Assembly (NCBI RefSeq): GCF_039540975.1
Contig: NZ_BAABFL010000331.1
Span: forward strand, 1 to 5,693
Direction: 5' to 3'
DNA length: 5,693 nt
DNA from: Kistimonas scapharcae
GTDB taxonomy: Bacteria > Pseudomonadota > Gammaproteobacteria > Pseudomonadales > Endozoicomonadaceae
Below the pieces are notes generated by a model. It was not told where the DNA came from. It saw only the letters and a list, made by a program, of their open reading frames with translations, and did no database searches. Positions within the stretch are counted from its first letter, which is position 1. Every line of letters begins with the position of its first letter. The translations under genes were made by a program, and so were the position numbers. Of the stretch, positions 1 through 5,693 are shown one piece after another.

Positions 1-194
1 ATTTTGCCTGAAGAGCACAGGGGACGCTCTCTTCATTCAATTTAGCCTTACTTCTTCAGATCGTTAAGCGGGAGTTAAGGGTAGTAAGACTTTGTGATTT
101 AGAAACCTTTTTCGAAAGAAACAATGAAATGCGCATAATGCTCCATCAATTTTGTGATGGCGAAAGACGACAAAGAGCAACACAAGGAGGCCTT
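1..194. other. Leader region upstream of the RBR-like gene
   Basis: No complete gene is visible here. The reading frame of the downstream RBR-like gene is open from position 12, just after a TGA at 9-11, but its only ATG codons before 195 are at 129 and 138, and neither has a Shine-Dalgarno sequence in front. A CATAAT hexamer at 134-139 could be a -10 element, but the sequence 17 bp upstream of it (TTCGAA) is a poor -35, so no promoter is claimed. The open frame may be leader sequence, or the worn 5' end of a gene that was once longer. Confidence 0.4.
184..190 (+). promoter_or_regulatory. Strong Shine-Dalgarno that decides the RBR-like start
   Basis: AAGGAGG is a full match to the anti-Shine-Dalgarno sequence of 16S rRNA. 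It lies 4 nt before the ATG at 195, which is close but workable. The earlier in-frame ATGs at 129 and 138 have nothing comparable, so 195 is the preferred start. Confidence 0.65.
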
Positions 195-977
195 ATGTTT
201 TCAATCATGACATTCCATCCTCCATGCCCGCAATGTACAACTGAAGTAGATTATATTAGTACACCGGAATCGACCAGTTCTAAAGTTCAGTGTCCATCCT
301 GCGATTATGAATTTTGCGCCATGTGTTTAATGCTCCCTCATAATGGACATACCTGTGAAGAGGCCGCTAATCAAGGTCACCGGCAGGAAATTGCGGATTT
401 ACGCTCCAAAATCAGCACCTATGAAGATGCATTACAGGATGATAAGGTTTTTCGTCCCTGTCCCAAGTGCGATCAGTTAATCAGCCGTGATCCTCAGTAT
501 GATCGGGAAGATTGTTTACACATCAAACGTTCTGGCGATCAAAGAGACTACAACCAAGCGGCTGATAGAGGCAGTTGTGAACATGACCTCTGCTGGGTCT
601 GTTTGCAGCACTTTAAGATTGCTGATAGAAGTCAACAAGCAGCAGATACCCACGACGACTACTATAACTGCAGATTTGCACGGAGGGATGATGGAAGTCG
701 GAGGGATCGAAGAGGGTGGGTTAATATGACAGAGACTGAACGCAGTGAGCATGATCGGCGTGGATACGAACGGCATCGAAAAATAATGTACCAAGCTAAA
801 ATAGATCAATTTCGCAGAGAAATGGAAAGATTCCAAGCTTCTGGCAGGTTACCAGCTTTACAGGAAGCTCCGGAAGATGATTCATTATCGCGTTTAGGCG
901 CTGCTAGCGCTCCTGCTGTACCGCCTCGAGCTCCAGCGGTACAATCTCGAGCTCCAGCGCTACCACCGCGAAGCTGA
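195..977 (+). CDS. RBR-type (IBR + RING2/Rcat) E3 ubiquitin ligase-like protein lacking RING1
   Basis: The product (260 aa from ATG 195; 282 aa from ATG 129) resembles the C-terminal half of a eukaryotic ariadne-type RBR ubiquitin ligase. Residues 11-54 fit an IBR finger: C11-x2-C14, C33-x2-C36-x4-C41-x2-C44-x4-H49-x4-C54. A charged helical linker (55-86) leads to a RING2/Rcat-like segment: C89-x2-C92, then DCLHI with candidate catalytic C107 and H109, then C128-x4-C133-x2-C136 (CWVCL), H153 and C159 (YYNC). The CWVCL...H...YNC order matches HHARI closely. Ligases of this family take ubiquitin onto the Rcat cysteine and pass it to a substrate. Residues 160-215 are Arg/Glu-rich and probably helical, loosely like the start of an ariadne extension. 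The tail (239-259) is a proline-rich repeat. RING1, which recruits the E2, is absent; one Rcat zinc ligand is replaced, and insertions flank C107. No signal peptide or membrane segment is seen. Bacteria lack ubiquitin, so the likely setting is a host cell, by inference. The fold assignment is fairly secure; ligase activity is not shown. Confidence 0.75.
   Translation: MFSIMTFHPPCPQCTTEVDYISTPESTSSKVQCPSCDYEFCAMCLMLPHNGHTCEEAANQGHRQEIADLRSKISTYEDALQDDKVFRPCPKCDQLISRDPQYDREDCLHIKRSGDQRDYNQAADRGSCEHDLCWVCLQHFKIADRSQQAADTHDDYYNCRFARRDDGSRRDRRGWVNMTETERSEHDRRGYERHRKIMYQAKIDQFRREMERFQASGRLPALQEAPEDDSLSRLGAASAPAVPPRAPAVQSRAPALPPRS
909..971 (+). repeat. Three tandem 21-bp units encoding a proline-rich tail
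   Basis: Three in-frame 21-bp units (909-929, 930-950, 951-971) each encode APA[V/L]xxR: APAVPPR, APAVQSR and APALPPR. They form the extreme C-terminus of the RBR-like protein, followed only by Ser and the TGA stop. Units 1 and 3 contain PxxPxR, the class II SH3-ligand pattern; unit 2 has lost it (PAVQSR). Most differences between units are at third codon positions, so the peptide is better conserved than the DNA. Confidence 0.85.
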
Positions 978-1248
978 CATGTAAAACAATGATATCAGGC
1001 ATTTGTTTAAGATTAAGCTTGAGTAAAGCGAATACACTGCAGGCAGATAGTCCTTTATCTTAACAGAGACTTGAAGTCGTAATCTCGTACTTATCCACAT
1101 AGTGCCTTGTGATGACAATCCGCATGTAGTCCAGCACTCATCCTCCACTTGAGTTATCAATATGTTTATTAATCTTCAACTCTGGTAGCGTTACGTCTGA
1201 TTGCCATAGCAATTATGAATGATACGAAAAAGGCAATCAGGGAGCCGT
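978..1248. other. Gene-free region between RBR-like gene and sensor kinase
   Basis: This 271-bp stretch holds no credible gene. There is no GC-rich hairpin followed by a T-run after the RBR-like stop; AGATA/TATCT around 1046-1060 is too weak. TTATCCACA at 1091-1099 is a perfect DnaA-box consensus. GACTTGAAGTC at 1068-1078 is a small inverted repeat with 5-bp arms. The segment 1149-1175 is AT-rich, with TTGAGT (1149-1154) and TATTAA (1167-1172), but the 12-bp spacing is wrong for a sigma-70 promoter. The kinase promoter probably lies somewhere in this stretch but cannot be placed. Confidence 0.5.
1239..1244 (+). promoter_or_regulatory. Ribosome binding site of the sensor kinase gene
   Basis: AGGGAG lies 4 nt before the ATG at 1249. 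The alternative in-frame ATG at 1219 has no Shine-Dalgarno and would add ten mostly basic and polar residues ahead of a hydrophobic helix that starts naturally with MSGVLIALVS. The site therefore supports 1249 as the start. Confidence 0.6.
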
Positions 1249-4200
1249 ATGTCAGGTGTGTTGATTGCACTGGTATCTCTTTTCTATGTCGGTGCGTTGT
1301 TTGCGGTTGCCTGGTATGGGGACAGGAATAGCCGTACTCTGGCTCAGCGCTGGCAGCCTTGGATATACAGCCTTTCTTTAGCCGTTTACTGTACGTCATG
1401 GACGTTTTTTGGTGCGGTGGGGCAGGCGGCACTGGCGCCTTGGTCTTTTCTGCCAATCTATGTGGCGCCGATTCTGGTTTTCATCCTGTTACGGCGTTTG
1501 TTGACCCGAATGATTCTGATCAGCAAGCAACAGAACATCACGTCGATTGCTGATTTTCTGGCTGCACGTTATGGCAAGTCTCGACTGTTGGCTGCTGTAG
1601 CGACCGTGATTCTCTTGCTTGGTATCCTGCCGTATATCGCATTGCAGCTGAAAGCCATTGTCATGGGATATACCTTGCTGTCTGCTGGCAGCGGGTTGCT
1701 TACTGTTAGTGATTCATTCAATCGGTCTGGCCATGATACAGCGCTGATTGTCAGCCTGGTGCTTGCTGCCTTTACCGTGTTGTTTGGAACACGACATCTT
1801 GATGCGACAGAGCATCATCATGGTGTCATGTTGGCGATAGCGGTGGAATCGGTCATCAAGCTGGTGGCGTTCATCGCTGTGGGTGTTTTTGTTGTTTATG
1901 CCTGTTTTGGTGATGCAGTACAGCCATGGCGGTTGTTCCAGAATAGTGTTGTTTCACAGGGTAATGCTTCAAACATTCATTTTTTTTCCCTGTTACCCCA
2001 TATTCTTCTCAGTATGGCTGCCTTTCTTTGCCTGCCGAGACAGTTCCATGTCATGGTGGTAGAGAACGCGGATATTGGCCATCTCAAATTGGCACGGCGG
2101 GTGTTTTCTCTCTATCTGGTACTCGCAGGCATCTTTGTTTTGCCCATCGCCTTGGCAGGAAAGCGTTTGTTGCCTGAGGGAGTATTGCCTGATACTTATG
2201 TGATCAGCCTTCCACTAAGCATGGGCCAGGAATGGTTGGCTATGCTGGCTTTTATTGGGGGCGCGTCTGCGGCTATCAGCATGGTGATCGTGGCAACCAT
2301 TGCTCTGACCATCATGATCAGTAATGAGCTGATCGTTCCCTTGCTTGTCCGTCGTCAGTCATTTACAGGTAAAGATTTTTCCCAACTGAAAGGTATGCTG
2401 TTAAGCCTGCGGCGAAGCCTGATACTGGTCATACTGCTCCTTGCTTATCTTATGTATCGGCTGCTTGAGCAGGGACAGTCCCTGGCATCCATCGGTTACC
2501 TCTCATTTACGGCCGTTGCCCAGTTGGCGCCTGCCTTAATCGGTGGTCTGGTGTGGCGTGAGAGTAATCGCATGGGAGTGCTGTCAGGCCTTTTAATCGG
2601 AATGTTGATATGGTTTTGCACACTGGTTTTACCCGTCATTCAAACGACAGGTTTCGTCGATAGCAATGTGGCAGATGTTGGTCAATGGCATTCATCCACA
2701 TGGGGAATGTTGTTGAGTTTGGGAGGTAACCTGATTGCTTTTGTCCTGGGCTCATTCTGGTTTCGGCCGACGGTGATGGAGCGACAGCAAGCCGCCGTTT
2801 TTGTGGGTACGGCCTTGCCTGAAGAAAAGGAGCGGTTGCCACGCGTCACGGTTGCTGAACTTGAAACACTGGCGGCTCGTTTTATCGGGCAGGATAAAAC
2901 AACGGCTGCATTCTCAACCTTTGCCGGATATGCACAGCCTGCCTTGCGGGAGCAGCAAGCGCCCCAGGCATTGATTGATTTTACGGAGCGTTTACTGGCA
3001 CGTGTACTAGGGGGATCATCGGCCCGGGTGGTCATGCGCAGTGCATTGTCCGGTGATGCGATGGGACTGGATGATGTAGAGACTATTATTGGCGAGTCGT
3101 CGTCTGTATTGCGGTTTAACCGGGAATTATTGCAGGGGGCGTTGGAGAATGTCAGCCAGGGTATCAGCGTTGTTGATCGTGACTTGCGGCTGGTCGCCTG
3201 GAATCAGACGTATCTCGCATTATTTGATTACCCGGAAGGATTTATTTGTATCGGCCGGCATGTGTCAGACATCATTCGTCATAATGCGACGCAGGGATTA
3301 TGTGGCCCCGGAGATATTGAGGCACACGTCAGAAAACGAGTGAAACAGATGGCGCAGGGAAATGCCCATCGTTCCGAGCGTGTCCGTGCGGATGGTCGTG
3401 TTATTCAGGTTCAGGGGAATCCTATGCCTGGTGGTGGCTTTGTCATGAGTTTTACAGACATCACGGGTTTCCGTCGCGTCGAGCAGGCGCTAAAGGAGAT
3501 GAATGAGAGTCTGGAGCAACGCGTATCTGATCGAACACGGGATCTTGAATCGGCAAACATGGCGCTACGCAGAGCCAAGCAGCAGGCTGAACAGGCGAGT
3601 CATGATCGCAGTCGTTTTTTTGCCACCATCAGTCATGACCTCATGCAGCCACTCAATGCCGCACGTTTGTTCTCTGCAACATTATCAGAGCAGGTGGGGC
3701 AAACCGGGAAGGACAGTGACGAAGCCAGGCTTGCGGGCCATATTGAAACGTCCCTACGCTCCGCAGAAGAGATCATTAATGATTTGCTGGATCTGTCACG
3801 TCTTGAGTCCGGTAAGTTAAAGCCATCCTTCTCTGCATTCACTGTGACTGAGCTTTTTGAGCCCTTGATGGTGGAATGCCAGGGGATAGCGACAAGCCAA
3901 GGCGTTACCGTTCACCACTGGGGCGGTCATTACAGTGTCTATAGTGACCGAAAGCTTCTGCGCCGTGTATTGCAGAATTTTCTTTGTAACGCTATCCGTT
4001 ATGCGCCGGCAGGCAGAGTGATGCTGGGATGCAGACGACAGGGAAATTATCTCAGGATTGAGGTCAGGGATAACGGCCCCGGGATTCCTGAAGAACGGCA
4101 AGCGCAAATTTTTAATGCGTTTCAACGGTTGGATGGGCATGTATCGCAGGGCTTTGGTCTGGGCCTTGCGATTGTACAGGGGATTGCCAGCGTCCTGCGG

Positions 4201-4722
4201 TGTCAGATCGGACTGAAATCTCACCCCGGTCAGGGCTCGGTGTTTTTTATCGTGGTGCCATTGAGACAGCGGAGCACTATACCGGTGAGGGATATTACCG
4301 TATCAACGTTGCCCCTGAGTAAGGGTGATATGATGTCAGGTCGTACTATTCTCTGTATTGATAATGACCTCACGATACTGAAAGGCATGCGGGAGTTGTT
4401 GGAGCGCTGGGGGTGCAGGGTGTTAACGGCCGTTGACTCAGAGAGTGCTAAAAGGCATTTGACGTATACGCTGGATGCCATATTGGTGGATTACCATCTG
4501 GATAACGGCTCAAATGGGGTAGATGTGATCCGGGATTTACGTCATAAAGCCAATTTGTCTGTACCAACGGTCATGATAACGGCGGATGGTTCGGCCCAGT
4601 TGCGGGAACAGTTGAAGGGTATGGATATACGCTATTTGTCTAAACCACTTAAACCGGCTGCGTTGCGAGCGTTACTCAGCCGGTTGCTGCGTGACAGGCG
4701 ACTCGGAATTCCGGTTTATTGA
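1249..4722 (+). CDS. Hybrid sensor histidine kinase with sodium:solute-symporter-like domain (CrbS/MxtR/ErcS/CbrA-like)
   Basis: This 1157-residue inner-membrane protein combines a transporter-like sensor with a phosphorelay kinase. Residues 1-506 form about 13 hydrophobic helices of the sodium:solute symporter (SLC5/PutP) type, including the LPRQFHVMVVEN stretch near 263-274 that I associate with these sensor kinases. Residues about 531-610 look like the STAC linker. A PAS domain (about 625-740, PAS_7-like) ends in FTDITGF and is followed by a coiled coil (about 745-785). The H-box ISHDLMQPLN carries phospho-acceptor H796. The ATPase domain has N910/N914 (N-box), DNGPGI at 941-946 and GFGLGLAIV at 968-976. 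The C-terminal receiver has D1038, phospho-acceptor D1081, T1111 and K1132; the second acidic position is N1039. There is no HPt domain, so phosphate probably passes to a separate protein. Relatives control acetate use (CrbS, MxtR), ethanol oxidation (ErcS) or carbon/nitrogen balance (CbrA). No LuxR-type partner such as CrbR lies in the window, so no symbol is assigned. All catalytic motifs are intact and no frameshift is seen. Confidence 0.93.
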   Translation: MSGVLIALVSLFYVGALFAVAWYGDRNSRTLAQRWQPWIYSLSLAVYCTSWTFFGAVGQAALAPWSFLPIYVAPILVFILLRRLLTRMILISKQQNITSIADFLAARYGKSRLLAAVATVILLLGILPYIALQLKAIVMGYTLLSAGSGLLTVSDSFNRSGHDTALIVSLVLAAFTVLFGTRHLDATEHHHGVMLAIAVESVIKLVAFIAVGVFVVYACFGDAVQPWRLFQNSVVSQGNASNIHFFSLLPHILLSMAAFLCLPRQFHVMVVENADIGHLKLARRVFSLYLVLAGIFVLPIALAGKRLLPEGVLPDTYVISLPLSMGQEWLAMLAFIGGASAAISMVIVATIALTIMISNELIVPLLVRRQSFTGKDFSQLKGMLLSLRRSLILVILLLAYLMYRLLEQGQSLASIGYLSFTAVAQLAPALIGGLVWRESNRMGVLSGLLIGMLIWFCTLVLPVIQTTGFVDSNVADVGQWHSSTWGMLLSLGGNLIAFVLGSFWFRPTVMERQQAAVFVGTALPEEKERLPRVTVAELETLAARFIGQDKTTAAFSTFAGYAQPALREQQAPQALIDFTERLLARVLGGSSARVVMRSALSGDAMGLDDVETIIGESSSVLRFNRELLQGALENVSQGISVVDRDLRLVAWNQTYLALFDYPEGFICIGRHVSDIIRHNATQGLCGPGDIEAHVRKRVKQMAQGNAHRSERVRADGRVIQVQGNPMPGGGFVMSFTDITGFRRVEQALKEMNESLEQRVSDRTRDLESANMALRRAKQQAEQASHDRSRFFATISHDLMQPLNAARLFSATLSEQVGQTGKDSDEARLAGHIETSLRSAEEIINDLLDLSRLESGKLKPSFSAFTVTELFEPLMVECQGIATSQGVTVHHWGGHYSVYSDRKLLRRVLQNFLCNAIRYAPAGRVMLGCRRQGNYLRIEVRDNGPGIPEERQAQIFNAFQRLDGHVSQGFGLGLAIVQGIASVLRCQIGLKSHPGQGSVFFIVVPLRQRSTIPVRDITVSTLPLSKGDMMSGRTILCIDNDLTILKGMRELLERWGCRVLTAVDSESAKRHLTYTLDAILVDYHLDNGSNGVDVIRDLRHKANLSVPTVMITADGSAQLREQLKGMDIRYLSKPLKPAALRALLSRLLRDRRLGIPVY
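4704..4713. repeat. 10-bp perfect palindrome at the end of the kinase gene
   Basis: CGGAATTCCG is self-complementary and lies just before the convergent stop codons. It has no loop and no T-run, so it is not a standard terminator. It falls in codons for the last residues of the kinase (around Leu1152-Pro1155) and may be chance. Confidence 0.3.
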
Positions 4723-5636
4723 TGAGAAGAGCTTTCTTGATGCTGCAGCCTGGAACTCTTCCTTTCAGCGGGTGATTCAGGGGGAAGGCTGCGTTTTAGA
4801 GTGCCTTTAGGTCTGCCTTTACGTTTGCCTTTTTCTTTTTTGGGGACAGTCAATGTTTCAGCCTCTGTTGTTGAGGCTAATTGTACGTTTTCTGATGGCG
4901 TAGCATCCTTTTCGGTTTTCATATCTGAATCATGACTATCTTGCCTTATATGGGTTGATAGGCATTTTCTTTCATCAATTATTCCTTTCGGATAATTGTT
5001 AGGCTTGATTATTTGTTCAATAATCGTGAAGGATGTATTGCCATGATGATCATCAGAACAGTGTTTAATCATACGCTTAAGGGTGGTAGTTCCTAACGTC
5101 TGTTCTTTGCAGTTGTTACATATGTAGGGGTAATTATGATTGTGGCCTATACATAAATGTTCTACGAGTATACGAATAGCGGCTTCCACACTCGCTTCTT
5201 TTCCTTCGCATGCGTATGGGCACGGTTGATAACCATTTATCTCGTCCCAAGTGTTAAAGTAGTTCAATGCTTCTTCTTCGCTAGTACATGTCCTTTGGGG
5301 TAAATCAATCTTGTCGAGAGGGTTCGTTGCGTGGCTCGTAGAAGCCTGATCTTGTATATATTGTTCAGTTGTTTCTACTTTTTTAACTGATTGGGTAGCA
5401 GTTGAACCCATAGTTGACTCACTAGATAATACCACTGCTGTATGTGAAACTGTTGGACTCGGTGTTTTTGTCTTGAGTTGTTCCATGCTGATATGCCCCT
5501 TAAAAAGCCTTAATGCATCCTTTGGAAGAAAACGAATAAATGATAGACATTCGATACCTTGTAAATGCTCAATCAAAGTATCGAGTTTGATGGTATTGCT
5601 ATCTGAGTTGTTGTAAGTACTCAAAAACCGGTACAT
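4716..5636 (-). CDS. C2H2-like zinc-finger protein with AT-hook/NLS-like tail, function unknown
   Basis: The 306-residue product has no family name I can give. It contains two adjacent zinc-finger-like units: C139-x3-C143-x16-H160-x4-H165 and C173-x2-C176-x15-H192-x4-H197. Both resemble C2H2 fingers, with a longer Cys-to-His gap than the usual 12. Residues 55-110 are Ser/Thr-rich and low in complexity. Near the C-terminus, PKKEKGKRKGRPKG (265-278) combines an AT-hook-like GRP core in basic residues with a classical nuclear-localisation pattern; a Ser/Arg-rich end follows. This layout suggests nucleic-acid binding, possibly in a host nucleus, but that is inference. ATG 5636 is the first possible start after an in-frame stop (5646-5648) and has no Shine-Dalgarno. 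ATG 5486 has TAAGGGG 9 nt upstream and would give 256 aa with both fingers and the tail. Residues 1-50 look protein-like, so the long form is kept. Sampled lines are about 32-48% GC, against 50% or more in the kinase gene, a hint of separate origin. The stop overlaps the kinase gene by 7 bp. Confidence 0.7.
   Translation of the reverse strand: MYRFLSTYNNSDSNTIKLDTLIEHLQGIECLSFIRFLPKDALRLFKGHISMEQLKTKTPSPTVSHTAVVLSSESTMGSTATQSVKKVETTEQYIQDQASTSHATNPLDKIDLPQRTCTSEEEALNYFNTWDEINGYQPCPYACEGKEASVEAAIRILVEHLCIGHNHNYPYICNNCKEQTLGTTTLKRMIKHCSDDHHGNTSFTIIEQIIKPNNYPKGIIDERKCLSTHIRQDSHDSDMKTEKDATPSENVQLASTTEAETLTVPKKEKGKRKGRPKGTLKRSLPPESPAERKSSRLQHQESSSHQ
5496..5502 (-). promoter_or_regulatory. Possible internal ribosome binding site of the zinc-finger gene
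   Basis: Read on the minus strand this is TAAGGGG, 9 nt before an in-frame ATG at 5486-5484 (residue 51 of the long form). It is the best Shine-Dalgarno candidate of this gene and suggests either a shorter 256-residue protein or a second translation start. Confidence 0.4.
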
Positions 5637-5693
5637 AAGGCGATTTCACGTTCTGCCGCCTAAGCTCATCCCCATGTTCCCATTACCGCCTGA
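5637..5693. other. Right edge, no complete gene
   Basis: These 57 bases upstream of the zinc-finger gene show no clear promoter for it and no Shine-Dalgarno before its first ATG. On the plus strand one frame, open from the codon after a TAA at 5614-5616 to the window end, reads RRFHVLPPKLIPMFPLPP from 5638. It lacks an ATG before the internal Met (5668-5670) and cannot be called a gene from this window. It could be a remnant of, or run into, a neighbouring gene or mobile element. Confidence 0.3.

Noticed and set aside
516..836. 106-codon minus-strand frame inside the RBR-like gene
   Set aside because: Hydrophobic product is a shadow of the Cys/Arg-rich plus-strand frame that carries the zinc-binding motifs.
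1046..1060. AGATA/TATCT stem as terminator of the RBR-like gene
   Set aside because: Only five AT-rich base pairs and no T-run follows.
960..1160. 66-codon minus-strand frame across the intergenic region
   Set aside because: It needs a TTG start without a Shine-Dalgarno, runs into the RBR-like gene and shows no recognisable domain.
1219..1248. Kinase start at ATG 1219
   Set aside because: No Shine-Dalgarno, while ATG 1249 has AGGGAG and begins directly with the first membrane helix.
1169..1456. 95-codon minus-strand frame opposite the start of the kinase gene
   Set aside because: Mostly antisense to a well-supported coding region, with no domain; treated as a shadow frame.
1980..1987. Run of eight T in the kinase gene, a possible slippage site
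   Set aside because: The frame is intact through it (His-Phe-Phe-Ser) and it falls in a membrane segment; one homopolymer is weak evidence for phase variation.
3817..4224. 135-codon minus-strand frame inside the kinase gene
   Set aside because: It lies antisense to the conserved HATPase domain, whose motifs prove the plus-strand reading.

Overview
The window looks like chromosomal DNA from a host-associated gammaproteobacterium. It holds three protein genes: a large two-component sensor of a type common in Gammaproteobacteria, flanked by two genes whose proteins carry eukaryote-type zinc-binding domains. That mix, plus a GC content of roughly 50% in the central gene, fits symbiont or intracellular lineages such as Endozoicomonas or its relatives. 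The taxon is an inference from gene content, not from a marker gene.

Left part (1-977, + strand): a short leader, then a gene for a 260-residue protein with an IBR zinc finger, a helical linker and a RING2/Rcat-like domain. This is the second half of an RBR (RING-between-RING) ubiquitin ligase of the ariadne/parkin kind. The predicted catalytic Cys is present, but no RING1 is visible. The protein ends in a tandem repeat that creates SH3-ligand-like PxxPxR motifs. A 271-bp gene-free stretch follows.

Centre (1249-4722, + strand): a 1157-residue hybrid histidine kinase. It has an N-terminal sodium:solute-symporter-like membrane domain, a STAC-like linker, a PAS domain, a coiled coil, HisKA and HATPase domains, and a C-terminal receiver (CrbS/MxtR/ErcS/CbrA-like). 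All main catalytic motifs are intact.

Right part (4716-5636, - strand): a convergent gene whose 3' end overlaps the kinase gene by 7 bp. It encodes a 306-residue (or 256-residue) protein with two C2H2-like zinc fingers and a C-terminal AT-hook/nuclear-localisation-like basic patch. It is visibly more AT-rich than the kinase gene. The last 57 bases hold no complete gene.

Nothing shows that the three genes work as one pathway. The most economical reading is a housekeeping-type sensor kinase flanked by two candidate host-directed (effector-like) genes, one possibly acting on the ubiquitin system and one possibly on nucleic acid. No secretion signal could be recognised in either. No RNA genes, CRISPR arrays, complete insertion sequences or convincing rho-independent terminators were seen.
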